From positions 372,140-436,139 of the forward strand of contig VWZP01001727.1 of assembly GCA_013396995.1 (NCBI GenBank): 64,000 nucleotides of DNA, given 5' to 3'. The notes under the pieces are model-generated. The model was given only the letters and a program-made list of their open reading frames with translations, was not told the origin of the DNA and made no database searches. Positions within the stretch are counted from its first letter, which is position 1. Each line of letters opens with the position of its first letter. This document shows positions 37,301-44,530 of this stretch, one piece after another. This DNA is from Dicaeum eximium (Eukaryota; Chordata; Aves; Passeriformes; Dicaeidae). The position numbers and the translations under genes were made by a program.

Positions 37301-40300
37301 ATGTTTAAGTTTGACACAGTCTTAAAAAAAAAAAATTTATCCTAAGATTTTAATGCTGTCAGTGTCATCTGTGTTTTACAAGTTCCATTCAAATTGAAAT
37401 AGAATTGTGCTGGTCTTTTGATTTTAGGGCATCTATCGTGTGAATGGAGCCAAGTCAAGAGTTGAAAAGCTTTGTCAAGCTTTTGAAAATGGGAAGGATT
37501 TGGTCGAGCTCTCAGAGCTCTATGCACATGATATCAGCAATGTTCTCAAGCTCTATCTCCGCCAGGTATGGAATTGAGAGGTCAGATGGAAAACCGAAGT
37601 GCTGTAGTATATTTTCTTCAGTACATTACAAAACATCCACCCCTTTTCAGCAGTCCTACAGGAGCAGATTAAAGCAGATACAAGTGCCTTGTATAACTGC
37701 AATGGCTTCTTTATTTACGCATGACAAAACTGCTGGGATTGCAATATGTATTTCACATGGATATTATGGGTTTTTTTAGTACCACATGCATAACAAGATT
37801 TTGTTTGTCTACTCATAATAGAGTTTAATTTCTAAAACCTTTCTGAATTTGCCTTTCTTATGTGGAGTTGAAAAGATTCCCATGTTCTTGCCTCTTCATG
37901 CAGACAGATGCTGATATATTGCTGTTAATACCTGCTAACAAAAATGTCATGAAACACTCATAGGGGTTGTGATGTGTTCATTATGGAGGGATTACCCATC
38001 TTTTTCTTCTAAAATAGAGCTTTAAAGCTTCATGATTGAATTTTCTGAAACAGTTTCAATACGTATATGAAAAAATGAAGCTGGGATGTTGCCCAATGAA
38101 ATTGAGTCACTCTGAAAACTTGTGTAACCCTTGTGTAAAGGAATAATAAGTAAACCCTTGTGTAAAGGAATAATAAGTAAAAACTTGTGTAAGGGAATAA
38201 TCCTTAGCTGCATGGTTCTGTCCTCTTCCTCATACTGGCTGTCAGAGATGAGCATTCCAATCCTATGATCATCACCATTAAGTGATTTTGAGATAATCTT
38301 TTTTTTCTTGAAGTGTTATTTCAATAAATTGTGATAAATGCTCAGTCCTGGAGCTATTTAGGAAAGCGTTAGCAAAAGATTTCTGCAAAAAGGTGTAGGA
38401 AGGAGTTTTTGTTAGCTGGGATTGGGTTTGAAAGAATTGGGGATTGAGCTAATGAACAAGGATTAAACATTAACATCATGTAAGAAAATATGCTAGACCA
38501 GAAAAAGTTGAAGAAAAGCTGAGAGGAAACAGCTAAAATTCAGGTTTAAGTATGTTTCTGATATAATCATATTTCTTCAGCTTCCAGAGCCCTTGATTTT
38601 GTTTCGGCTTTACAATGAGTTCATTGGACTTGCAAAGGAAAGTCAGAACGCTAATGAGGAGTTGGATGCTAAACAAACTAGCCCCAAAGCAAAGACAAGA
38701 CAGTCACTCTGTATTGAACTGAATAGAATCATCATTAAAATTAAAGATCTTGTGAAACAACTGCCTGTACCAAACTATAACACTCTTCAGTACCTTATGG
38801 GACACCTTCACAGGTAAGAAAATACTTTAAATGCAAACTGATGTTGAGAACTTAACTACTACGTGCTGCGTGGTAGGAATCTCCTGTACCTTTTTGATCA
38901 CTGTTGAGGAAGAAGTCACATATGCCTTTGAAGACACTGTTCAGTTGCTGGAGTTTTTTCCATGTAATGAATTCCCAAGTGAGAGAAAAATCTGAAAGGG
39001 AAAGCATTGGACTCCATTATTTTTTATTCTCTGCTAGCATTGGGGTCAGTAGTAGTTAGTGTCACATGCAGGGATCTAAATGTGATTTAAATTGCGATGT
39101 TACAAAGATAGGGCAGTGATTTGGTGGCTATTAACAGAAAATTGAAACTTGTGTCTCTTAATAACCATTCTTCAGTCACATTTCACTTCCTTGTCCTCCA
39201 AATGGTGGTTTGTGTGATGATGTACCAAACTGATGATTACCTATAAAAGTGGGTAATACTGGGCTATAGCTATGTTATTACTTAGAATGAGAGACATTCT
39301 TTTCCCCAAGCCCAGAAATGCCAGATAGCCACAAATAACTTTAAAAAATAGGACATAAAACCACCCTGTGTGTGAAGTTCAAGCCACTGTTAAATGTGGT
39401 CTGCACTGAAGCTTCTGCCAGACTCACTTGGTTTTTTATTGTCTCTTACCCTCTTTAGACATAAGATTTTAATATCAAAAGTATTTCTGAAGTAGTAAAA
39501 CCCTCTAACACTTTGGGATTTCTTTTGGTTTGGTGTTTTTTTCCCCTCTTTGTGCAGAGTTACAGAACAGTGTGATGAAAATAAAATGTCAGCCAGCAAC
39601 CTTGGCATAATATTTGGCCCAACTCTGATCAGACCACGTCAAACCGATGCCACGGTTTCTTTGTCGTCACTTGTGGACTACCCTTATCAGGCTCGGGTAG
39701 TGGAGCTGCTCATAACATACTATGAAAAGATATTTGATGTCTCATTGAAACCACTTCTGAGCGCTTCTCATTCTGAAGAAACAGCTGTTACAGTCAGAGT
39801 TGCCTTATCAGCAGATGAGAGGGAGCTCCAGCAGCAGAGGAGATCGTTTGTTGCTGTAAAGGAAGTGAGTGACTCTTTTGCTGCCACAGTGTTACCTGTG
39901 CCATATTAACTTGTGTTAAATTCTGGAGTATTACAGAGCACATTTCTAATAAATCTTTGTGTTTTTTTTTTAATGAGGAGTGTCTTTCAGTTCAATTATC
40001 ATTTACCTCTGCTCTGACTTTTGTTAGCAGGGTATTCAAATAGTTCCATGTGAAAGAGCTTCAGAAACAGCTGCACTCTTTTTGGAATCGAAGAATTGCA
40101 AGAACACAAAAGAAGAAGCAGATGTATCTGTTACTGGTTAGTATGCTGTTAACTCTGGGTGTGGGTGAATAAGGAGCCCTGGATGCTTTAGATTATCATG
40201 CCTGTAGCTCTGCAATATAGACAGAAGCAAGTGATAAAACCTGTTCATCACTGTTTGATAGATTGTTTGTTTTGTTTGTTTTTTTTTAAGAAGAACAGAG

Positions 40301-41998
40301 AATTAAATCTTTCTAAAGGCTTTTAGGAAATCTGTGTTTATGGAATCAAAACTTAAAACATTTGGTAAGAGAATATAACAGTGGTTTGGTTTCTCCCTTT
40401 TTTTAACTAAAGCAAACAAAAAAAGCCATAATTATGCTGTGACTGTTGATTTCTCAAATCCACTAAAACGCTGTAAACTAATCCCAGCAATTTATGTATC
40501 TTGACTACTGTTCCCCCAAAATGTGCATCATTGCCACTCACTGGAACTACACCAGAAGGCTTTGGAAAGAGTAATTATCTGACAGAATCATCAGACATCA
40601 GTATTTTTGCATTAAAAAACCCAGGTTTGCTAACCTAATTCTAACTCTAAATTTTTTTCTGTTTATCTGCCTATGCTACTACAGGGGTTTGTTTAATGTA
40701 GGTATGATTTCACATGCTTCATTTAGTAGTAACTACACATATTCCCTAGTAATTGTATTGATTTTCATCTGATGTTATCAATTCAGTCATATCCTGCACA
40801 TCAACAGTACGACATCCTGGAACATAGTAAAACTGAAAATATTCAGGGATGGCAAAGCACCAGCCAAAAATTGAAGTGTCTCTTTGTCTGTTTTCTCTTT
40901 GATTACAGCTGTACAGTATGTGTTTTACTGCTAGTGAAATGCTGCATTTGGTTAGAGTAGGCCATTGCTAGTATGTATACAAGCTATCCCTAAAAATTTT
41001 TGTTCCGTAAAAATACTAACTTAGCAATGGGTCATAGAAGTCTTGCTGATTTCTCTTGGTGAAAAGATCCAGTCACATTTATTTGTGTTTTTCTAGGTGA
41101 TGTTGTGAGTCCAGCTTCAGAGAAAGACAATGATCCGTTCATTTCTCTAGGTGAGGACTCCTGTAAAATGAACTTACTTCCTGTAAAACCCAACCGTCAG
41201 CTTGCCAAAGTTCCACTGCGGGCTCCGAGGACAAAACCAGCATCTCGCCCCATCAGCCTGCCTGTAGACCGAATACTTCCTCCGTGTGTTTTGAATGAAA
41301 GAAATTCACGAAATGCAGGGGCAGTAAGTTCAGAGAAGCTGGGCAGAAGCCCTACTATTGAAGAAGTCTCAGAGGTGAAGGAAATCCCTGCTGTTGATAC
41401 CTGCTGCAGACTGCCTTGTTACGACACCCAGCTGCTGCGGAAAACTTGGGACAAGCAGTACAAACAGTATGATATCACAGCAAGGACAGCAATGATCATG
41501 ACTAATGTGCCCCAGGAGATCCGAGCACTCGAGAGTGGAACTGCTGCAGGTGCTTTATCATCATCATGCAGCCTTGGTAGCAATTCAGCTAGTGCCATTC
41601 TTCCTAATAAGCCATATTCTGTTGTCGGGTCAGGAAGGACAGCAGTGGAAGAGAATGGTCCTGATGCTAATCCTCTTGCTGCCTTTAGGGCACTAAGAAC
41701 ATTGCAACCACCCCCAGGGACATTTTATAAACCACCCTCTAACAAATCAAAAGAAAATGGAGATGGTTCTTCAGCTAAAGCTTGTGCACCAACCAGTGCT
41801 AGCTCTGTGCTCTCCCAGGATGATACTGTGAAACCAGCTAAGAGCTCTGCACTTCCATCAGGTGATGCTGAACAAAACACAAATGAACAGAAATCTAGCT
41901 CAGAGGATATTCACCCCACAGATCTGAAGCCTGCTTACCACAGACTGAGACCAAAAAGGATCCAAGAACTTGAACACAGGGAAGCTCATTTTGTATAA
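16248..41998 (+). CDS. ARHGAP29: ARHGAP29 (PARG1), Rho GTPase-activating protein 29; 21 spliced exons, N-terminus outside window
   Basis: This is a cytoplasmic RhoGAP that, from family knowledge, accelerates GTP hydrolysis mainly on RhoA and works downstream of Rap1/RASIP1 in cell-shape and junction control. Joining 21 exons gives 3719 coding bases: two bases finishing a split codon, then 1238 codons and a stop. All intron phases agree. In window residue numbering (add about 69 for human) the parts are: conserved N-terminal segment 1-104, F-BAR about 123-395, serine-rich linker about 430-560, C1 zinc finger 587-631, RhoGAP about 645-860, and a disordered tail to 1238 ending AHFV. The RhoGAP arginine finger (Arg681 in GIYRVNG) and catalytic-site Asn815 (NLGIIFGP) are present, so the enzyme should be active. 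Human ARHGAP29 has 1261 residues. The first coding exon, with about 70 residues, was not found in the window and must lie upstream. Confidence 0.97.
16911..16970. repeat. 21-bp tandem duplication plus partial third copy
   Basis: GTTAATACTTTCTATTATGTT occurs at 16911-16931 and, without change, again at 16932-16952. A partial copy (GTTAATACTTT) follows after a short spacer at 16962. It is intronic, AT-rich and has no coding meaning. Confidence 0.9.
17352..18274 (+). mobile_element. CR1 LINE fragment, 5'-truncated, 3' end of ORF2 and 3' UTR, sense in intron 3
   Basis: Forward frames give pieces of the CR1 reverse transcriptase: [12 protein letters not shown], then MADDTELCD (the catalytic box, usually FADDT, here Met-Ala-Asp-Asp), [30 protein letters not shown], and later NLEKRRLRR. 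The 3' UTR has the usual CR1 wording (GGTTGCCCAGAGAAGCTGTG; GATCCCTTCCAACCCAAACC) and ends at CCATTCTGTGATCC, a degraded version of the 8-bp terminal repeat. Stops and frame changes interrupt it, for example after GQRMD near 17622. It is a dead 5'-truncated copy, GC-richer than the flanking intron. Confidence 0.93.
22872..22900. repeat. Short inverted repeat in intron 3
   Basis: TTGTTAGAA at 22872-22880 is mirrored by TTCTAACAA at 22892-22900, with an extra TTCTAACA inside the loop, so alternative hairpins are possible. The sequence shows no function. Confidence 0.7.
23845..23941 (+). CDS. ARHGAP29: ARHGAP29 exon 4
   Basis: The acceptor TTTTTTTAG follows a GTTTT-repeat tract; the donor is AT|GTAAGT. 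The exon is 97 bp, phase 1 in and phase 2 out. It reads [20 protein letters not shown] and then [12 protein letters not shown], nearly identical to the human protein, and is one of the best-conserved N-terminal blocks. Confidence 0.97.
24300..24372 (+). CDS. ARHGAP29: ARHGAP29 exon 5
   Basis: The acceptor is TTCTGGCAG and the donor CGG|GTAAGC. The 73-bp exon reads [20 protein letters not shown] then RRSR, matching human LTNFLMGDVGNDSLLRLPVS. It ends in phase 0. The 358-bp intron before it holds nothing recognised. Confidence 0.96.
24373..28173 (+). other. ARHGAP29 intron 5 (3.8 kb)
   Basis: The intron is AT-rich and without recognised genes or repeats. Open frames at 26144-26410 and 27210-27452 look like chance. 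Confidence 0.8.
28174..28234 (+). CDS. ARHGAP29: ARHGAP29 exon 6
   Basis: The acceptor is TACACCAG and the donor CAAG|GTAGGT. The 61-bp exon reads [20 protein letters not shown], collinear with human SFENVSVESVDSSSEKG. It ends in phase 1. Confidence 0.94.
28724..28861 (+). CDS. ARHGAP29: ARHGAP29 exon 7 (start of F-BAR region)
   Basis: The acceptor is TTTGCAG and the donor TTGG|GTGAGT. The 138-bp exon reads through [20 protein letters not shown] and KKLSL, matching human ALSYAKTWSKYTKNIVSWVE. It opens the helical F-BAR domain, which binds curved membrane and dimerises. The preceding 489-bp intron has nothing recognised. Confidence 0.97.
29148..29212 (+). CDS. ARHGAP29: ARHGAP29 exon 8 (F-BAR)
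   Basis: The acceptor is TTTAACAG and the donor CAG|GTGAGT. The 65-bp exon reads [20 protein letters not shown], a helical segment aligned with human LESTRNMVKLAEATRTNIG. Confidence 0.93.
29675..29785 (+). CDS. ARHGAP29: ARHGAP29 exon 9 (F-BAR)
   Basis: The acceptor is AATTTTAG and the donor CAG|GTATGC. The 111-bp, phase 0/0 exon reads [20 protein letters not shown], then [13 protein letters not shown], matching human FMPLQSLFTNALLNDIESS. The 462-bp intron before it is AT-rich with nothing recognised. Confidence 0.96.
29894..29974 (+). CDS. ARHGAP29: ARHGAP29 exon 10 (F-BAR), tandem donor
   Basis: The acceptor is TATCTAG. The 81-bp exon reads [20 protein letters not shown] and QREQKKM. Alignment to human (nine residues between the Met and AKLL in both) fixes the donor at ATG|GTTGGT, a weak site. 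A stronger GTAATT donor starts exactly 4 nt downstream, at 29979 (see findings). Confidence 0.94.
30275..30463 (+). CDS. ARHGAP29: ARHGAP29 exon 11 (F-BAR coiled coil)
   Basis: The acceptor is TTCTGCAG and the donor AAG|GTAAAG. The 189-bp, phase 0/0 exon reads [20 protein letters not shown] then [17 protein letters not shown] and [16 protein letters not shown]. It is heavily charged and strongly conserved with human, typical of the long F-BAR helices. Confidence 0.97.
30702..30839 (+). CDS. ARHGAP29: ARHGAP29 exon 12 (F-BAR)
   Basis: The acceptor is TTCTTTAG and the donor GCT|GTAAGC. The 138-bp, phase 0/0 exon reads [20 protein letters not shown] and ends [15 protein letters not shown], matching human [15 protein letters not shown]. 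Confidence 0.96.
30840..32060 (+). other. ARHGAP29 intron 12 (1.2 kb)
   Basis: No gene or repeat family was recognised. It holds short A runs (for example near 31023 and 31266) and T/G tracts near 31317-31350. Confidence 0.8.
32061..32251 (+). CDS. ARHGAP29: ARHGAP29 exon 13 (end of F-BAR, start of linker)
   Basis: The acceptor is CCCAACAG and the donor G|GTAAGT. The 191-bp exon reads [20 protein letters not shown] then [17 protein letters not shown], matching human [16 protein letters not shown]. After that block it diverges ([12 protein letters not shown]...), entering the disordered linker. Confidence 0.96.
32252..34074 (+). other. ARHGAP29 intron 13 (1.8 kb)
   Basis: A 127-codon frame at 32755-33138 and others here have no recognised domain and no convincing splice context. 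No repeats were seen. Confidence 0.8.
34075..34241 (+). CDS. ARHGAP29: ARHGAP29 exon 14 (linker)
   Basis: The acceptor is TTTTTTCTGAAG, a weaker AAG-type site; the donor is CAAG|GTAGTT. The 167-bp exon reads [20 protein letters not shown] and ends [11 protein letters not shown]. Similarity to human is low in the middle, as expected for a disordered linker, but the final SSTDI matches human NSADI and the phases fit both neighbours. Confidence 0.88.
34242..34782 (+). other. ARHGAP29 intron 14 (541 bp)
   Basis: This is AT-rich intron with nothing recognised. An extra AG at 34759-34760 could be a competing acceptor upstream of the assigned one. Confidence 0.75.
34783..34908 (+). CDS. ARHGAP29: ARHGAP29 exon 15 (serine-rich linker)
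   Basis: The acceptor is AAAAGCAG and the donor CCAG|GTACAG. The 126-bp exon reads [20 protein letters not shown] then [16 protein letters not shown], matching human [24 protein letters not shown]. It is very serine-rich, so phosphorylation is plausible but not shown. Confidence 0.94.
35075..35173 (+). CDS. ARHGAP29: ARHGAP29 exon 16 (conserved linker motif)
   Basis: The acceptor is CATCTGCTAG and the donor TGTG|GTAATG. The 99-bp exon reads [20 protein letters not shown] then [11 protein letters not shown], almost identical to human. Two proline-directed sites (RTPS, PSPS) are conserved. Confidence 0.97.
35174..36697 (+). other. ARHGAP29 intron 16 (1.5 kb)
   Basis: A 99-codon open frame at 35871-36170 has no recognised domain. 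No repeats were seen. Confidence 0.8.
36698..36861 (+). CDS. ARHGAP29: ARHGAP29 exon 17 (first half of C1 zinc finger)
   Basis: The acceptor is TCTCTTCAG and the donor GAG|GTAAGT. The 164-bp exon reads through [20 protein letters not shown] to [16 protein letters not shown]. It carries zinc ligands His587, Cys598, Cys601 and Cys612 of the C1 domain (window numbering). Confidence 0.97.
37094..37282 (+). CDS. ARHGAP29: ARHGAP29 exon 18 (second half of C1, start of RhoGAP)
   Basis: The acceptor is CCCTGTAG and the donor AAG|GTAGGC. The 189-bp, phase 0/0 exon begins [20 protein letters not shown], completing the zinc ligands (Cys615, His620, Cys623, Cys631; spacing H-x2-C-x7-C). It continues HLFGVEFAQ and [15 protein letters not shown] into the RhoGAP fold. 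The C1 domain keeps its zinc ligands; whether it binds lipid cannot be told from sequence. Confidence 0.97.
37428..37565 (+). CDS. ARHGAP29: ARHGAP29 exon 19 (RhoGAP, arginine finger)
   Basis: The acceptor is GATTTTAG and the donor CAG|GTATGG. The 138-bp exon begins [20 protein letters not shown] and ends [13 protein letters not shown]. Arg681 is the catalytic arginine finger of RhoGAP domains; Lys718 and Arg722 of the conserved K-x3-R motif are also present. Confidence 0.98.
37566..38580 (+). other. ARHGAP29 intron 19 (1.0 kb)
   Basis: The intron contains a 27-bp minisatellite (38117-38202). A CA-free, AT-rich remainder follows. No other feature was recognised. Confidence 0.85.
38117..38202. 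repeat. 27-bp minisatellite, about 2.7 units plus a partial lead copy
   Basis: The unit CCCTTGTGTAAAGGAATAAT (first 20 bases of 27) is present at 38128-38154, repeated without change at 38155-38181, and partly at 38182-38201 with small differences. A partial ACTTGTGTAA precedes it. On the reverse strand it encodes a repeated LLIIPLHKG peptide, which is only a by-product of the repeat. Confidence 0.93.
38581..38813 (+). CDS. ARHGAP29: ARHGAP29 exon 20 (RhoGAP)
   Basis: The acceptor is ATTTCTTCAG and the donor CAG|GTAAGA. The 233-bp exon begins [20 protein letters not shown], the RhoGAP LPxPL motif, and ends [12 protein letters not shown]. The middle stretch with [17 protein letters not shown] is a loop that is also variable in human. 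Confidence 0.97.
38814..39557 (+). other. ARHGAP29 intron 20 (744 bp)
   Basis: No feature was recognised apart from the T-rich tract leading to the exon 21 acceptor. Confidence 0.8.
39558..39864 (+). CDS. ARHGAP29: ARHGAP29 exon 21 (end of RhoGAP)
   Basis: The acceptor is TTTGTGCAG and the donor GAA|GTGAGT. The 307-bp exon reads [20 protein letters not shown], containing catalytic-site Asn815, then [20 protein letters not shown]. It continues into the tail ([13 protein letters not shown]), matching human SPEERDIERSMKSLF. A direct read-through gives a false stop at 39907. Confidence 0.97.
40031..40136 (+). CDS. ARHGAP29: ARHGAP29 exon 22 (tail)
   Basis: The acceptor is TTAGCAG, a tandem NAGNAG site; the donor is ACTG|GTTAGT. 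The 106-bp exon reads [20 protein letters not shown] then [15 protein letters not shown]. Similarity to human is weak (human has FERATSFEESE here), but splice sites and phases fit both neighbours. Confidence 0.85.
40137..41096 (+). other. ARHGAP29 intron 22 (960 bp)
   Basis: AT-rich intron; nothing recognised. Confidence 0.8.
41097..41998 (+). CDS. ARHGAP29: ARHGAP29 exon 23, terminal coding exon with stop
   Basis: The acceptor is TTTTTCTAG and the stop is TAA at 41996-41998. The 902-bp coding part reads [20 protein letters not shown], matching human RTKIRPVSLPVDRL, then [35 protein letters not shown] and [18 protein letters not shown]. It is mostly disordered tail. The last four residues, AHFV, replace human PQFV, which is known to bind a PDZ domain of PTPL1/PTPN13. 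Confidence 0.98.
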
Positions 41999-42206
41999 GG
42001 TGCAAATTCCTCTTGGACTGTATGCAATTTCTTGATGTTGCCCAGTGGAGGCTTCCCTTTGCTCCTTTATCCTTTGCCTTCCCTTGAGAATCCCACTTTT
42101 GTGCCATATTGGAGTTATTTTTATATATGCAGCATTTTAAAAATGGGGGGAGGCCTGGGGAACTGTGAATCAAGTAAGTCAAACTTTTTGTAGTTCAATA
42201 GCTTTC

Positions 42207-42212
42207 AATAAA
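42207..42212 (+). terminator. Proximal poly(A) signal AATAAA
   Basis: AATAAA lies 209 bases after the ARHGAP29 stop codon, inside TTTCAATAAAGATG. It would give a short 3' UTR. Confidence 0.6.
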
Positions 42213-42339
42213 GATGTAATACATTCCCAGTCTAGACACAGTTAATGGGTTCATTGAATAAGACACTGAGCATCATTTCATTGTGTGGAATGGAGTGCTT
42301 ATTCATAGAGAAACAGCTATTTTTCTTAATAGATGTTAT

Positions 42340-42345
42340 AATAAA
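42340..42345 (+). terminator. Second poly(A) signal AATAAA
   Basis: AATAAA within TATAATAAAAATGG, about 340 bases after the stop. It is a possible alternative cleavage signal. Confidence 0.4.
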
Positions 42346-43819
42346 AATGGAAGGTTTAACATTCACTGTATAAGCATAAACCAAAGCTTGTGCTTTGCTC
42401 TGTAAAAGCATTTGTTCATTTTTCTAATCTGTGCAATTAAAGCTTTGCTCTTGAACAGGCTTACATACTGGCCAGCATGGCAATAGTTATGTATCATATG
42501 TGTATATTTTAGGCAGACGTGGTTATCTGTTGCCAGTTTTCTATGTTGTCACTTTAATTCTTTTTTTTGTACAGCAAGGATGCACTTACTGAGCTTTACT
42601 ATTTAGAAGCAGCAATCAATTCACATCTGGTTTCTTGTATAGCTTAGTGAGTGGGGCAAATGTGCACAGCCTGTTTCACTTGGGTGCCCTTCTGGACACA
42701 CTCAGTTGCCATGGTGCTGTCTTTCCCAGGTGAATGAAAAGGCAGCGATTTGCTTGCTATAGATCAGTTTTGCCACTTAACCTGGTGTAACTGAAATGAA
42801 GAGCTTTGTTTCCAAGTTTCCGTGAAACAGATAAAAATAACCAAAAATCAGCATTAGTAGGTGCATCTAATGGTTTTCACTTTGTATTAAATGGTTTTTA
42901 TGTGTACACTGTGTTATATTTGCTTTAAAATATATTAACGTGTTAACATTTCATTGACTCTATGGCTTCTATATCTGGATTTCTTCTAACTTATTAAAAT
43001 ACAGATATTTGGCCTTTGCAGTAGTGTAGTACTCTCCTGCATCTGTCTTCTGGGCCTAGGGGATGACATGCTTTTCTTCATGGGGTTACAATTAGCATGA
43101 CGCTTTCTTGTATGCTATAGAGTACAGTTGTTCTAGCATAGTACTTTCTACTGATGTAAGCACCAAGATAGCTCTCAAAGGATGGCAAAGACAAAGAATC
43201 AAGTTTCTGTTTTTGCAACAGGAAATACACTGGACTTGAATATACCATTACCTTTGCCAGTCTTTCCAAAATACCACAGATAAAATCCCACCATGTTTGG
43301 TGAACATAATCTGATTTTTATTTCCAGAACTCACAATGCTGGACTTTGATTCCTTGTCACATTTCCACAGAAGCAGGATTTGCATTCTTGGCAAAGGCCA
43401 TCCTGTCACTGGATGGTTCTGGCTGTGCTCGAGGTCATTTTGTTGGGGAGCTGCCTCTTATTGCAGAAAAGCTCTAAGTCCCAGATGCTGCTGTCTGCCC
43501 AGACTGGTGCTGGGAGTTGCAGAACAAAACATGTGGAAAGGCTTCTTGACATAGGTGGGAATTTGTTCTACTTTGACAATGGAAGAGTTGACTATATGTA
43601 CCCTACACAACTGGTTTATGAATCATTCAAGACAGTGTAACATAATTTCATAGCACAGTTGTGAAAGGATCAATATTGATTAGGATCACAAGACAGCAAA
43701 ATAATTTGTGAATTATTAATTTTGTTGTCTCACTATATTTGTTTTAGCATATCTAGTATCGACTATTGCAATGGCTTAAGAAATTAATTTAACTTCTCAA
43801 TTTGATAATTTTTTAATTT

Positions 43820-43825
43820 AATAAA
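43820..43825 (+). terminator. Distal poly(A) signal AATAAA
   Basis: AATAAA within TTTAATAAAGCTG, with a GT-rich stretch (TTGTGATGGGGGTCT) starting about 13 bases downstream, as expected of a working poly(A) site. It is the best candidate for the end of the long transcript. Confidence 0.55.
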
Positions 43826-44267
43826 GCTGTTCAGCTATTGTGATGGGGGTCTCTAGTACTCCCCAGAGCAGGCTCCTGAGATAGAGAAATACAACAGTGA
43901 ATACTGACCCGTGAGAAATGGACAAATCCGTATGGCTTAATCAAGCCATAATATCAGTTATTACTGGCTCTTGCCATACTCCTTTTTGTGTAATATCTTC
44001 CATGTTTTGCTAGTCCGAAAGGTTTCTGCTTTTTTTAAGGTGTTTCCCACAGCGCCTCAGGTGCCAGTGGGGAGAGCAGGGCCCCGTGCCTGTGGGTGGG
44101 GATCTGTACGTGTTTTACAAACCCATGTTATTTCAGGGAAACATCCATTGCAGAAGTGATTTCCCAGCTTTATAATGCTGTTTTTACGTAATACAAGCGA
44201 GAAGTAGCAAGAGCACGACTTTGGAAATGGAAACCTTTGGAGTCTGTGTAAGTTATGACCCTGCTGC

Positions 44268-44530
44268 CCAGCGCAGGGGCGGGACCGCGGGCTCTTCCCG
44301 AGCCTGCCCTCCAGCCCGGGGGCAGCGGGGCCTGTGGGGGAGGCTGGGAGGCGGTGGCTTCGGGGCCACTCTGGGACTTAGTAATTTGTCAATTTTCGTA
44401 AACATTTGCACGGTGGCGTCACGGCCGTGTTGTGTTCGGGCCCGTACGCTGAGGGCCCGCTCGCCCTGTGAGGGAGCGCGGTCCGGCGGCCGCCCGAGGC
44501 GGGGTGAGGAGGCGGCCGCGGTGAGCGGAG
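44268..44530. promoter_or_regulatory. Isolated CpG island, candidate promoter
   Basis: I count about 30 CpG dinucleotides in roughly 260 bases, in a window where CpG is otherwise rare. It includes a GC box (GGGGCGGG, 44276-44283), a CRE/ATF-like GGCGTCACGG (44415-44424) and GCGGCCGCG twice in part. At its right edge GCCGCG|GTGAGC looks like a + strand splice donor (44521). That arrangement suggests an unmethylated promoter with a first exon, either for an alternative ABCA4 start or for a non-coding RNA. It could instead be a CpG-rich enhancer. A 180-codon frame crosses it but shows no domain. Confidence 0.55.

Larger units (their letters stand above)
41999..43845 (+). other. ARHGAP29: ARHGAP29 3' UTR (end estimated)
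   Basis: The stretch after the stop is A/T-rich with three canonical AATAAA signals (42207, 42340, 43820) and ATTAAA variants near 42435 and 42992. A UTR of about 0.25 to 1.85 kb is therefore possible. The distal end is placed about 20 bases after the last signal, ahead of a TGTGATGGGGG stretch; this is inference. Open frames at 43336-43640 are not supported as coding. Confidence 0.65.

Noticed and set aside
38117..38202. Possible CRISPR-like array
   Set aside because: The repeats are directly adjacent with no unique spacers and lie in a vertebrate intron. It is a minisatellite.
38022..38255. Minus-strand frame with a repeated LLIIPLHKG peptide
   Set aside because: The peptide repeat is produced by the 27-bp minisatellite, whose unit is a multiple of three. 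There is no other coding evidence.
39865..39909. Read-through extension of ARHGAP29 exon 21 to a stop at 39907
   Set aside because: The GTGAGT donor at 39865 and in-phase exon 22 and 23, with clear human similarity in exon 23, show that this is intron.
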